From positions 932,501-996,500 of the forward strand of contig CM034132.1 in assembly GCA_019914995.1 (NCBI GenBank): DNA of 64,000 nt, in the 5' to 3' direction. Shown piece after piece: positions 24,559 through 35,399 of this stretch; within the stretch, counting starts at the first letter, position 1, and every line of letters begins with the position of its first letter. The position numbers and the translations under genes were made by a program. The DNA is from Acanthochlamys bracteata (Eukaryota > Streptophyta > Magnoliopsida > Pandanales > Velloziaceae). The notes below the pieces were generated by a model. That model had not been told where the DNA came from. It saw nothing but the letters and a program-made list of their open reading frames with translations, and did no database searches.

Positions 24559-27500
24559 TCAAGCTCTGCTACTTGGAGCACCCTCTGACTTGTCTGTCTC
24601 CATTGGTTCAGCTGTCTGATTATTCCCTTCATTCATTTGCTCGGCGGATCCCTCACCAGCAGGAGATTGCTCTGCAGCCGGCTGTTGAGCAGGAGAGTCT
24701 GGTGCATTCTGAGGCTTAGGAGGAGCTGGCTTTGGTTTAGTCATGATAGGCCTACAGAACCTGAACATTCCATTCGTAAAATGTAAGCATCGAGATTAAT
24801 AACCATCAATATCTGCCAACACAACAGAAATCTGGAATACATACCTGTCAAGCGTCTCAACCTTCTTTCTCACATCATTAGAGAGGAGAACAGGCGCTGC
24901 ATGCTTAGGTAAGCTGTCTTGCATCTGCTTCTTCTCTGCCAGCCAGGATTCAGCTTGCTGACACTCGTTCACAACCTGCAAATATGAAATCATCAGAACA
25001 TTGACTCTTGTGCCTCAACAGTGGCCAAGCTCACATTTTGAAATCATAGACTCCAGACCATAAAGCCTAAAGCCTCATGATTAACCAGTACCAAGCATTC
25101 CAGGCATCTAACTAGTGTCCAACAAAGACATTCTTCTTGAACTAACTATCAATATATTCAAGATACTAAACGTCCAATTCACAAATTCTTAAAGAAAAGC
25201 ATAGTTTTCATCTATACAAAATAAGTGCAAATGACAACCACAACTTAAAAGACCTATCATTAGCAGAATTCTAAGAAGCATACCTTCTGCTTCTCCTCCA
25301 TGTCTATATGGTCAAATTTAGGATCCCTTGAGAGAGCTGCTTCCCTGTAGCTATTGATGCAGTAAACAAGTTGCTCAATTGCTGGTCCCCGCTCCATGTG
25401 CTCCTTATAGCGCCCTTCTATCGGGTCACCTTGCTGCATCTGAATTCATTTAGATGTAGTTCTATAAATTAAAGGGTTAAAAAAAAACCAAGATAGTCTG
25501 AGCATCCACCTTTTTTAGTTCTTCTAACTTGGCAACGTAGACACCCTTAGTTTCATCTTCACCTTCCTCATAAAGCCAATCCTCAACTTCCTGAAGCTTT
25601 GCTGTAAGCTCCTCTCTTTCTTTTTCAGTTACGAAGTCCTGATATTTATCATAGAGCTGCAAGCGACAAAAATGCATCCCAAAGTAAGGAGACTTGTTCA
25701 GGAAAATTAAATAAGAGCATGAAAAAGAGCACCCTAAGAAAAGAAATGCCTTGCCTTATTACGCATGTCATAAACGTAAGCCTCAACAGCATTCTTTTTG
25801 TCTTTAGTTTCTTCCATTACTCTGTCCTGAAGAGCCATTTCAAATTCCTTTTCTACTGCTTTCTGCAAATCTGCAGCCAGCATGCCCCCAGAGACTACTT
25901 CAGTCACCGGCACAGTTGTTTTCTTCACCTTCTTCTTGGAAGCATCGGCCTGAAAACACACTGCACATAAGCAAACAACTACGAAACGAGATAAAGATAG
26001 GCACTAGTATCACTACGCGGGGTGGGGGAGAGTACTTCACAAATTGTTGATCTCATGCCCACAACGGTACAAAGATATAAGGAAAACCACTTGAACATAC
26101 AACATACAAAAGATGGACCTCTGCTGAATGTCAGGCCTCACTGCTGTTCCACCATGACAATTTTACAACAACATACAGACACAAGAGTTACTATAGACTT
26201 TATGGTGCTGATCACATTCCCTGTATTGACTTTCTATAGCAATATTGTTAGCAAATAGTTATTATTCCTCATGGTTTTATACACTATGTAAAGTAATTAA
26301 TGTCTAAACCTTGACACTGTTATAACTATCTTAAGATATAATCCAAAAGAACAAGAACACTTCATTCCTCAGGACAGATTATTGGAAGTGGATTGTGCAA
26401 AGAAGAACAAATAGATCAGGAAGCGCAAGTTAACTTCCCACTTTCAAGATGGAGAGTTTACAGTAGCAATTCCACTATTACATTTTTGAAGTAGATCGTT
26501 TATCAAATCCAGAAGTGCAACTATATGGCTGACCCAGAAGACAAAGTGTAAAGATGGATCAACTGGGAAAATACAATGGTGATTTAGATGAAGTAGGTCT
26601 CTTACCTTCTTATCAGTTTCCATCTGCACAGGCTTGTTCTCAGAGTCTGGTGCACCATTCTCAGTCCCACCAGCAGATACTTCAGTTGTGGTCTTAGCAT
26701 CCTGCATGTTCACGTCACCTGCAGCCTTGCTGGGCTCTTGTCCTGTTTCATCTGTTTCCATATTTGTACCGTCTTTAGACTTCTCCAATGAAGAGGTTAC
26801 AGGGACTTCAACTTCTTCCTCCTCCAGCATCTATGGGACATACAGCAAAATTTATTATATAAAAAAGACTCCCATTTGGGTGTAAATCTTTTGGTAAAAC
26901 ATGTGCAATCAACATCATGTAGCGTTGACTTACAGTTCCAGAGTCCACAGCAACAATACCATGAAGATTCAGCCGAACTTTGACCTTCAGTTTAGCCTTT
27001 CCTTCTTTGGACGATTGGAAAGGACCAATCTGCACAATGAAGTCAACAGTATAAGGAGCAAGGAAGGGAGATACTAGCAGACAACACAATTTGGAAAAAT
27101 TTATCAGATAAGAACATTGATTTCTTACCGTGTAAGTCGCAATTTTTGATGGACCAATTATATCTTTGGCATCAGCATAGATAGCATCAACTGAAAATGT
27201 GCTTTGCCTATAAAATGTAAGAGCCTTTGTACTGGGAATAGCATTTCCTTTTGGAAAAACAACTGTACTTTGCTGGTTATCTGCTGCTTCAGTTTGCTGA
27301 TCAGCAGCAGATCCTTTCCATGCCAATGCAATAGAGTAAGGGAAGCTCTCATTCACCTGCAAGTTATAACCGAATTAGTGATCACTGGACAACATATAAA
27401 TACCACATACTCTAGCCATGACAATTTAATACAATAAATAGCATTATACACTCTTAAACAAGAGAATAAACTATAGCAACATTATGGAAATTGATAAATA

Positions 27501-29057
27501 CTACAGCTTATACAAGTAAAATTATCATTACAGCAACTACATGTAGAACTTCCTAAAGGATTGATATTTTCTTTTAATATTATTGCTAGATAGACCTGCA
27601 ACATGAAGAATCCTTATGGCAGTTTATACCCTACTTGCAATAGACAACCACCACCAGCCAAAAGTGTAAAGCTAGACTTTGAAACTGCCTCCAAATATAT
27701 GAAAAGTAATATACCTATATTCGTAGAACCGTTCTAGACATCCAAGTTTTTTCTTTATTAACAAGTTAGCAATTCACAGACCTCAATCAGGGATCACACC
27801 TAAACAAAACAAAGCATCACCTACATAACTACAGGTAAGCATACGTAAAAAACCGCCACTCGAATTTCAAAGTTGAAATGTGAATACCTGAAACTCTCGC
27901 ACTTTGAAAGTGGGGCTGAGAATAGCACATTCTAGAGCACAACCGCGTGCAACACATTCACTGGCATTCATTGTACGCCTAGGCTCCTTCTTGAAAAAAT
28001 CAGTCAATATTCTAATAATTGCAGGGACACGTGATCCTGAACCAACAACCTCAACTGAGTGGATATTCTCCACAGACAATCCTGCATCTACTAATGCTGT
28101 CTCTAAAGGACCCTTCACCCGCTCCAGAATTGGAATGCTGATATGCTCAAATTCTTCCCTCTTAATGAAGCCCCTGACATCCTTCTCGTCCATCAAGCAC
28201 TCAATGTTGATAGGAGCCTCTGGATTCGCACTAAGAACTTTCTTCAGCTTTTCGCAAGCAGCACGCAGCCTGAGGCAGGCACGGGCATTCTGGTAGACAT
28301 CAATCTTGTACTGGTCCTTGAACTTTGCAGCAAAGTGCTTAAAGAGAACCTCATCAAAGTCTCTACCTCCAAGGGAACGATCCCATGCATGGGCCAAAAT
28401 CTTCAGCTGACCCTTCCTGAAACCAGCAATGCAGACTTGCATGCTTGCATGTCCAACATCAACAAAAGCCACATTAAGCTGCTCATTCTCAGGCAAATCA
28501 GTCTTGTAAATACCATAGGCAAGAGCAGTTGCAGTTGTCTCGTGGAATAAGCGGAGAGGGTGAAGCCCAGCTATTGTTGCAGCATTCAGAACTTCACGTC
28601 TCTGGATATCAGTGAAATAAACAGGAATTCCAATACAACAGTCCACAACAGCTGTAGTAAGATTCTTCTCTGCAATACTCTTCAAATCAGAGAGAACCAT
28701 TCCAAGCAACTGTGTTGGTGTAAATATCCTCTCCTCGCCAAGGTAGAAGACATGGATAAGAGGAAACCCATCGGGCCCTTCAGTGACTGTAAATGGGAGG
28801 GACTGCAAATCCTTCTGAAGCTCTGGGTCATTAAAATGGCGCCCAATCAACCGCTTGATCTGGGAGACAGAATTTTTTGGGTTCATCATGGATGAAGCAG
28901 CCCCTGCAGTTCCAATGAACCGCTGCTTGTCGCCAAAGCTCACAACAGCAGGAGTCTCACGCTTCGACTCATCGTTAAGGACAACATCAATACCTCTTTG
29001 GCGGGCAACGGCAACAATGCAGCTCTCATTGCCCACATCAAATCCAACAACACTCAT
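24559..29057 (-). CDS. HSP70-15: HSP70-14/15, cytosolic HSP110/SSE-class chaperone
   Basis: Nine coding exons: 29057-27888, 27356-27129, 27029-26934, 26830-26606, 25949-25755, 25656-25510, 25433-25284, 24975-24845, 24760-24559. Together they give 847 residues, close to the roughly 830 of Arabidopsis HSP70-14/15. The nucleotide-binding domain starts MSVVGFDVGNESCIVAVARQ and contains the HSP110-type PAVVSFGDKQR and VGSGSRVPAIIRIL segments. The beta domain (VNESFPYSIALAWKGSA), an acidic insertion (LEEEEVEVPVTSS, with repeated METDE-like motifs) and a helical lid (EAYVYDMRNKLYDKYQDFVT, VEDWLYEEGEDETKGVYVAK) follow. The Pro/Ala-rich tail includes EPMETDKSEG. HSP110 proteins act as nucleotide-exchange factors for HSP70. 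MSVVGF was chosen over an upstream non-ATG extension. Intron 5 has a GC donor. Exon 7 has two acceptors six bases apart; the downstream one was chosen from homology. The leader probably contains an intron (about 29094-29541). Confidence 0.95.
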
Positions 29058-29652
29058 TTTTCTAAGCTCACTCAAAATCCCTTCTTCGAGCTATCCTAGT
29101 CAATGATCACGCAATCTTCACCTGGTGATTTCAAGATCTAAGCTTCAGCGCATGCAAACCATACACAGATCCAAGAGAAGATCTCTCATTGCAAACAAAA
29201 ATAACCTCCAACTTAATTAAAATTTTCACCCAGATATTAACTCTACAGACGCAAACAAAAGTTTTTCTAATCAAATAATAGTCCATACATCTATATCAAA
29301 TGAAAGCAACAAATTTTATTAACTACGATCGACAAGATGGAATTTAAAATTTCCCCAATCCGAACCCAACAACGTTAAAACAGTGCGCAAAAAACTGATC
29401 GACTAAACATTTTCTATCAGATCAAATAAAAAATTAAAAAAATCATTCAGAAACTGCGACAGATCTAATTATCTAATCTAAGTAATGAATAACAAAAACT
29501 AAGTAGAATTTTTCTTTGAGGGAAGGAGAAGGCCGGTTACCTTTGTCGGGGGAATTCCGAGACGGTGGTCGTCTCGATAATAATGCAGTACCAGCGTTTT
29601 CCTGGGGTTTCGCTACTCTTCGGGAGAGCAAGAAGAAACTGAGGCGCACCTC

Positions 29653-29658
29653 TTTATA
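29653..29658 (-). promoter_or_regulatory. TATA box of HSP70-14/15
   Basis: The minus strand reads TATAAA. It lies about 110 bases upstream of the predicted leader-intron donor near 29541 and just upstream of the predicted first exon. Confidence 0.5.
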
Positions 29659-29670
29659 ACTCCCTTACGC

Positions 29671-29685
29671 TTTTTCTAGAACTGT
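29671..29685 (-). promoter_or_regulatory. Heat-shock element upstream of HSP70-14/15
   Basis: TTCTAGAA at 29674-29681 is a perfect two-unit heat-shock core (TTC, two bases, GAA). Flanking units on the same five-base register are partial (G.. on one side, .TC on the other). It sits 15 bases upstream of the TATA box, a spacing very like that at MBF1c. Confidence 0.5.
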
Positions 29686-29689
29686 CCTT

Positions 29690-30205
29690 TGATCTGAACA
29701 CTAGTAGACCCCCAACTAAATTGGACTCGACCCAATCCACGAACCAGCCCTACGTATTCTTTTAAAAATCCAACTCAGAGGCCAGCATTCTGGTTAGGTT
29801 AATGGGCCGGCTCAATCATTGTTAGAGTATTTTCATAGCTTATGTTTATATAAACACGCGTCTGCTTAAATTGTCGTTAGTGCTTATTTCGTCCTCGTTG
29901 GAAAAAAAAAAATGGTTATATTTTAGTCAAACGCAAAAGCTAGCCCTAGATTGATCAGCAAATCAATTGCCACAGTTTTAACAAAAGAAGAAAGGGAATA
30001 AAATAATAGCTTTTGAAATCAAGCTCTCTTCAAAGCTTGAGCTTGTTGTCTCTCCATTTCGAATCCATCGGTTGATTCCTCAATCTGCAATTTTTCAACC
30101 TACATTCGATTTCTTTTTGTTTGTTTGAATGTTCTGCAAAGATCTGCTGTGCTGAATTTGAGTTCTTGCCGTATCTCGAGGGCATGTGCCCGCGCTTTTG
30201 TTGCA
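29690..30205. other. Intergenic region between divergent transcription units
   Basis: Upstream of HSP70-14/15 (minus) and of the unresolved plus-strand locus. It contains a GGGCCGG site II-like motif near 29810. A CT-rich stretch from about 30020 to 30110 could be a plus-strand leader. No exon recognised. Confidence 0.4.
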
Positions 30206-30211
30206 TTTGAA

Positions 30212-31830
30212 ATGCCGGAAACGAGCGGGAAGGAGAGGGGCGGCGGCAGCGGTAACGGTAGTCTCAGGAGTTCAAGGAGGCTCGCTTTCAGCTGCGGCGG
30301 CGATGGAAACGTGCGTTGTTGTCAACTTTTTCAAGTAAGAACTCGAATTCTTTGTTCTTCTTCTGTCGTTCTCGTTTGAGATTCTTATGATTGTGTGAGC
30401 TCAAATCAGTTTTCTTTTCTTGAATAGGTTAACACGCTTTTTAAAAAAAAATGTTATTTTGCTTCAGTTTTATTCTATTTTATGTTTTGTTTTGTTTCTT
30501 TTTTCCAAATTATTGTTTTTGATAGAATTTGTTGAATGCAGATGTTTCTACAACTTACCCCCGCCGTAACGAAGGTCGTCAGCGGAGAAGATTGAGGCTG
30601 CGCGCCATATCTCGGTGAAGGTAGGGACTGTTTGGCACTTTGGCAACACGTTACAGAAAATCATTTCTTTTATATTTTAATTATATTTTGTAATAAATAT
30701 TTATAATTTTTATTAAAATTTATTTAAAATTTAAAAATATTAAAAAATTTTATATAGTAGAATTTTATTATTATTTATTTTAAATATTTTTAACTAAAAA
30801 AGTAAATTTTATTTTTTAATATAAAATAAAAATATTTTGTATTCTATAAAAATAATTCCAAACACTTTCTTTAAGTAGTGGTTTGTGATGCTTCACTGAA
30901 TCCCGCTTATCTGAACTTTATATTCGTTGCAGGAAGATGATGCAATTAGGTACGTTATTAATGCTTTGAAGAACGACTTCAACATGGCTACTTCCATGAA
31001 GGCATGATAGGCAATGCTGGTAAGGGAGTAACTTATTGGCATATTTTAATTTCCTTTGTACATTTTTTTGATACGGACGTTTCTTCTCAATTACTTTACA
31101 CTATAAATTATTGTGGACACAAAGCGTTGTGACATATATATATCAGTCGTGATCATCCTATTGACAGTAGAACAAACCTGCCAATGTGTTTCAAGTTTCA
31201 CATGTTAAAAAATCAGTTCCTGTTTTTCAATGTGAAACTTTAACTACTAGTTTTGAAGAATTCCAGTGTATATCAGTCAGTATAGAACATAGTGACTCAG
31301 TTTAGAAATACTTCTAAAATTTTTTCTTTGTGAAACGAATAATATTTTAAAAGTTTTTAAAACGACTTATATTTTTTTAATTTAAAAATATAAAAGTAAG
31401 TAATAATAAAATTTTATAACATAAAATTTTTTATAGTTTCTAAATTTAAAAAATATATAAAATTTTATAAAATTTTATTAAAAAATATAAAATAAAAAAT
31501 TAGAATAAAGGAAAATTGATAAGCTCTTCTAAACACCACATGTTAATATAACGAATAGTTTTCATTAGTTTTGAGTTTCAAGGAAACAATGTCATCAAGC
31601 AAAATTGAAGGAGATACCTGTCCTTGAGGAAATTCACAAGGTAAGTTCAATCTTCCTCATCTGGACTTAGACCAGCACTAAATATATTAATTTCTCAGTA
31701 CCTTTAAACTTTGCATATACTTCACTTAACATTTTAAGTAACCTGACAGCATCTTTGTGCAAATCTTCAGAAGAAAGAAAGAGCATTAAAAAAAGCAACA
31801 AAGGCAAAATTCCTGTTGGAAAAAGAATAG
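30212..31830 (+). other. Unresolved plus-strand locus, possible decayed gene
   Basis: Several gene-like pieces occur in order but do not join into one clean frame. The piece at 30212 starts MPETSGKERGGGSGNGSLRS and runs to a strong donor near 30334 (CAA|GTAAGA). An acceptor at 30541 (AATGCAG) opens a segment whose phase-0 frame stops after 17 codons. Another frame of that segment reads SSAEKIEAARHISVK up to a donor at 30619. It continues in phase across the acceptor before 30934 as EDDAIRYVINALKNDFNMAT, and then stops. Further possible exons lie at about 31575-31640 and 31771-31830 (reading EIPVLEEIHK, then KKERALKKATKAKFLLEKE). I do not recognise the protein. It is either a gene with splicing I cannot resolve or a pseudogene; the in-frame stop in exon 2 favours decay or a wrong model. 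Two AT-rich blocks (30.66-30.87 and 31.32-31.51 kb) lie in its introns. Confidence 0.3.
30660..30870. repeat. AT-rich MITE-like block
   Basis: An almost pure A/T segment flanked by GACTGTTTGG on the left (30628) and CCAAACACTT on the right. This gives an inverted TGTTTGG/CCAAACA of the kind seen at the ends of many plant MITEs. It lies in the putative intron of the unresolved locus. Exact ends and target duplication are unclear. Confidence 0.35.
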
Positions 31831-32022
31831 CAAAGCATTAACAATAAAAGTGTCCATTTCATTTATTGCAATTTATTCACTAACCTCAATAGTTTTTCAT
31901 GGCAAAGTTTGAGTACAGATGTAACAAATAGATAAACATAAATTAATGGGCAGTAGCTAGAATTCTAGAACTAATATCGAAGTATGATCAATCAAAAAGA
32001 AAAGGAACAAAAAAGCCTCTAG

Positions 32023-32211
32023 CTAGTGAACAAGGTATGTGATGAGAAGAGCTACAAGCAAGAGAACAAAAGCTATTCCTTGATCGATCGCGACGCCGTC
32101 GCCTGTCTCCGAAGACGGCGGCGCCATGGCTTGTTGTCCTTCGGCAAGCTGCGTGATTCCTAGCAAGAAGAACACAGCAGAGAAGAGGACGTAGACTCTC
32201 AAGGAACTCAT
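32023..32211 (-). CDS. Arabinogalactan peptide (AG peptide, AGP16/20/22-like)
   Basis: A single-exon precursor of 62 residues. A signal peptide (MSSLRVYVLFSAVFFLLGIT, then QLAEG) is followed by a very short mature core, QQAMAPPSSETGDG. The C-terminal GPI-anchor addition signal, DGVAIDQGIAFVLLLVALLI, ends in TYLVH. This DG-x-x-IDQGIA-(hydrophobic)-TYLxH tail is diagnostic of the plant AG-peptide group. The mature peptide has only one clear AP/PP motif for hydroxyproline glycosylation, fewer than typical members. It is predicted to be attached to the outer face of the plasma membrane. The frame stays open two codons upstream but only through a TTG; the ATG at 32211 is the start. Confidence 0.9.
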   Translation of the reverse strand: MSSLRVYVLFSAVFFLLGITQLAEGQQAMAPPSSETGDGVAIDQGIAFVLLLVALLITYLVH

Positions 32212-32214
32212 TCT

Positions 32215-34230
32215 CAACTAACAACGATTAATTATCACTTCTTCTTCCTCTGCTTCTTCTATCGGCAGCGCCAACAATTTCAATGAAATCAATTCAAGCA
32301 GGCTTCATAAAACAATGAAGAGAGGAGATATAGGTCAAGGTTTTACGCGTTGACTAGAACATGCTATGTAGTTTCCCTTTGTTGACTACAGAAATAAATT
32401 AGACCGCGGCCTATGTAAGGTTCTTCCATGGGCTTTATAGCCTTAACTAAAGCCCAGCCTTAATTAATAAAAGCCTAAATTCTTCTTATTAGATATATTT
32501 TAATGTTATTGAATTCTATTTCTTTATTTTATATTTTGAATTCGAATAATTTTACGTATTTCAATAGCTACTTCAAATTTTATTTTTATACCGAATTTTA
32601 TTTTCATCAAATCTTTATTTTAAATTTTATTTTATATATTTTAGTTATCGCTTCGAATTTTACTTTTATTTAACTTTATTTCTCACCAAATTTTATTTTT
32701 GTAAAATTTATTTTTATAAACTCATTTTTATACAATTAAAACACATCTTTAGTGTACATGCAATTGATTCATTGGATACAAACTGGTAATAAATATACCT
32801 CCTAGTCCTAAATGGCAATTTTGTAATTTCTTCTGAACTACAGAAATTTAAGTTTTAGAATATTGTTATTTTCTTGGATAGTTATAGTTAACAAAATAAT
32901 GTACTTCGATACATTCACCCGAAGAAGCTAAGAACTCAAAGCATCTACTCCACTCGTAGTTAAGTGTATTTTAAGTGTCCATCGTAAAGTAGATAATATG
33001 AAAGAGATAAAATTCTACGAAATTTAAAGTTCTAGAATGTAAACTTAAAATATACCCAAAGTTGATTGATCAGTAATGCTACTTCTCAGCTCTTCAAAAT
33101 TTGAATTGGATACAAAGTGTATTACAAAAACTTGCTGATCAGTAATGAGATGTATGTGATGTAATGAAAATGTTTTCTTTTCTGACAACTGATGAGCTAT
33201 GAAGACTCGTTTCTGCTTACATATACATCTTCGAATCTTCAGGCACACTGCTTTCTTTCTAGAAATTAATTTTATGTTTATGTTATATTAAAAATTAATT
33301 TAAAATTAGAGTATTTAGTTTTAAAATATTGAATTTTAGAAGCAGAGTGTTTGGAGAGAAAAACTTGGTTTATATTTTGTATTTAATTTAGTTTAAAATA
33401 GAGTTAAAAGCTGAAAGCGAGTTTTAAAAAAATTAGAACAACTCTTATGTGTTAAACGTTTCACAGTTGTTTGTTTAACATTTTCTTGTTCAAATCAAAT
33501 TGTGAGATTGTTCTAAAGTTGTCAGTTGGTTTCTAAAGCTGTCAGTTGAAGATGACCGGCATCATAAACAACAGCAACAGCATAGGAAGAAGAGAAGTAA
33601 CTGTTGCAATTGGAGTTCGTTATCTTGTTCATTTTAGTATAAAACAAAAGAAAACCTCAAACTTTTTTTTTCTTGTTACTACTACATTTTGAATAAGAAG
33701 GATAAAAACATGCTAAAAATGGCTTTAAAATTGAGATTAGATGCTTATTAAAACTATAAAATAAGAGTGCGATCGATAGATGACTGGAGCTTACCTTACA
33801 CCAACGATGGAAGATTCTTTCTCCTTCTGATCAAGTCATGCTTATTTACATAATCATTAGTTAGAAAACTTTTTATGCAGTAGCTCTTTCTAATCCTTAG
33901 AATCAAAGTAAAGATGACAATCTGATGTTTATGGAAAGAATCAATTTACTTCTTAGAACTAATTATTCATTTTATTTTTTCGGAATGCTGCACTAAAAAA
34001 TATGGCCAATGAGCTCACAATCAAAGGACAAACAGTTGCATAATTACTTTGAACAGTTAACAGACAAGAATTTTATTCTCCTATTTTTTATTTATGTTTT
34101 CTTGAATTATCATATATCTCATCCAAGAACAAGAACAGAAGTTGAAGATTTCTATTTCACTCTTAAGAGAAAAGGTCAATTATTTCAGAGAAGTCGCATA
34201 AGGAATCATCAAGTACATAGGGAACAATTA
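32215..34230. other. Intergenic region, no gene seen
   Basis: It contains a T-rich, degenerate AT block at about 32.5-32.75 kb and another at 33.26-33.44 kb, both resembling the MITE families but poorly bounded. There is a 20-base two-copy direct repeat at 33511-33550 (TTCTAAAGTTGTCAGTTGG against TTCTAAAGCTGTCAGTTGA). No exon recognised. Confidence 0.5.
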
Positions 34231-34638
34231 TCACATAACATACATACGATCATCTCTCTGAAAAATCCTTGAGGGATCTGCAAACCTTGCAGAGAACGAT
34301 CTGAACAGGTTCTCAGGCTCAACAGCAGCTTCACCTTCATCAAAGTTCTGCGCATAACTATAAGGATCATAAGGCAAGTGAACGCGCGACGCACCAACGC
34401 AGCTGAAAACTTTCTGTTTCTCCTTCACAATCTTTCTCCAGAAAGCTCTCCACTTTGGAATCTTTCCGGCGTTCTCGAACCGATCATAATAGATATCGTA
34501 ATTATCGTAATAGTCTGAATCGCCGTTGATATCGTATCTCCGACTGAACCCGTCGGGTGTTTTTCTACGATGGTCGATGAAAATGCATGCGTTGCATGAG
34601 CTTTGTGATCTCTGTAGCTTTAGACTCCAATCCTCCAT
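34231..34638 (-). CDS. Uncharacterised plant protein (135 aa)
   Basis: A single exon starting MEDWSLKLQRSQSSCNACIF and ending PSRIFQRDDRMYVM. Features: a basic N-terminus, a Tyr/Asp-rich stretch (DINGDSDYYDNYDIYYDRFE), a Lys/Trp segment (GKIPKWRAFWRKIVKEKQKV), and a Tyr/Asp motif HLPYDPYSYAQNFDEG followed by SRSFSAR-like FRSFSARFADPSRIF. No signal peptide or transmembrane segment. The composition and the regular arrangement of the PYDPYSYAQNFD and SFSARFADPSR blocks suggest a small plant-specific family of unknown role, with the Ser/Arg tail resembling a phosphorylation target. The frame stays open 11 codons upstream, but only from a non-ATG codon. Confidence 0.65.
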   Translation of the reverse strand: MEDWSLKLQRSQSSCNACIFIDHRRKTPDGFSRRYDINGDSDYYDNYDIYYDRFENAGKIPKWRAFWRKIVKEKQKVFSCVGASRVHLPYDPYSYAQNFDEGEAAVEPENLFRSFSARFADPSRIFQRDDRMYVM

Positions 34639-34699
34639 GCCTGAAAGCCAGAAAACCTTGATAATAGACACAGCAGTGGAAGAGTATGAAAATTGCTAT

Positions 34700-35399
34700 T
34701 GGTTAAATTCTTTACTGGAAATTGTTTGAAGTGGTTTGGGAGTTGGGAACAGGAGGCTGTGCTTTGGGCTTGGTCAAGATTGGGAATTGTATTTGATCGG
34801 GCTTAAGTCCAAGTTTTGGAAATTTTAAGTTTAAATTTAAAGTGATAACTAAAATATATAATAAATTTGATATAAAAGAAAATTAAAATTAAATAATAAT
34901 TTAAATATATTGAATATTTTAAATTAAAAATTTTATGGGAGGAAGTAAAATTTGCTGTAATTGAAAAATTAAAGATTAATTAAACATCAGTTTTTTTTAT
35001 AATTTTTTTGATAAAGCTACCAGACAATGGTTTCAAAATAATAATTAATATTTCAGATTTTCTTAACACAAGAGTGTTTTCACGTTTCGTTCATTAAAAA
35101 GTTGTCATGCATCATTTGTCAACAAAAGAAAATTATTCCAAATCAACGTTTCCACGTGAGATCCTATCAATAAAATTTGAAAGTCGGAATTTGCGTCTAA
35201 ATTTCAAAGCCATCACGTATCAACCAGCATGCTTGATTGAATTCAAAGATGAACAAAAACGAATGAACAAAAAACACACAACCAAATATTTGAGATAATG
35301 AAACAACAATTTTTTGTCTCCTAGAGTGCTATTTAGGAGACAATACAATTTGACTTGTCCTATTCACAACCACCGTAAACAAAAATCTTCATAAATTGT
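34700..35399. other. Intergenic region, no gene seen
   Basis: Promoter-side sequence of the 135-aa gene followed by AT-rich sequence and the probable 3' UTR of the TKI1-like gene. No exon, RNA gene or bounded repeat was recognised. Confidence 0.5.
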
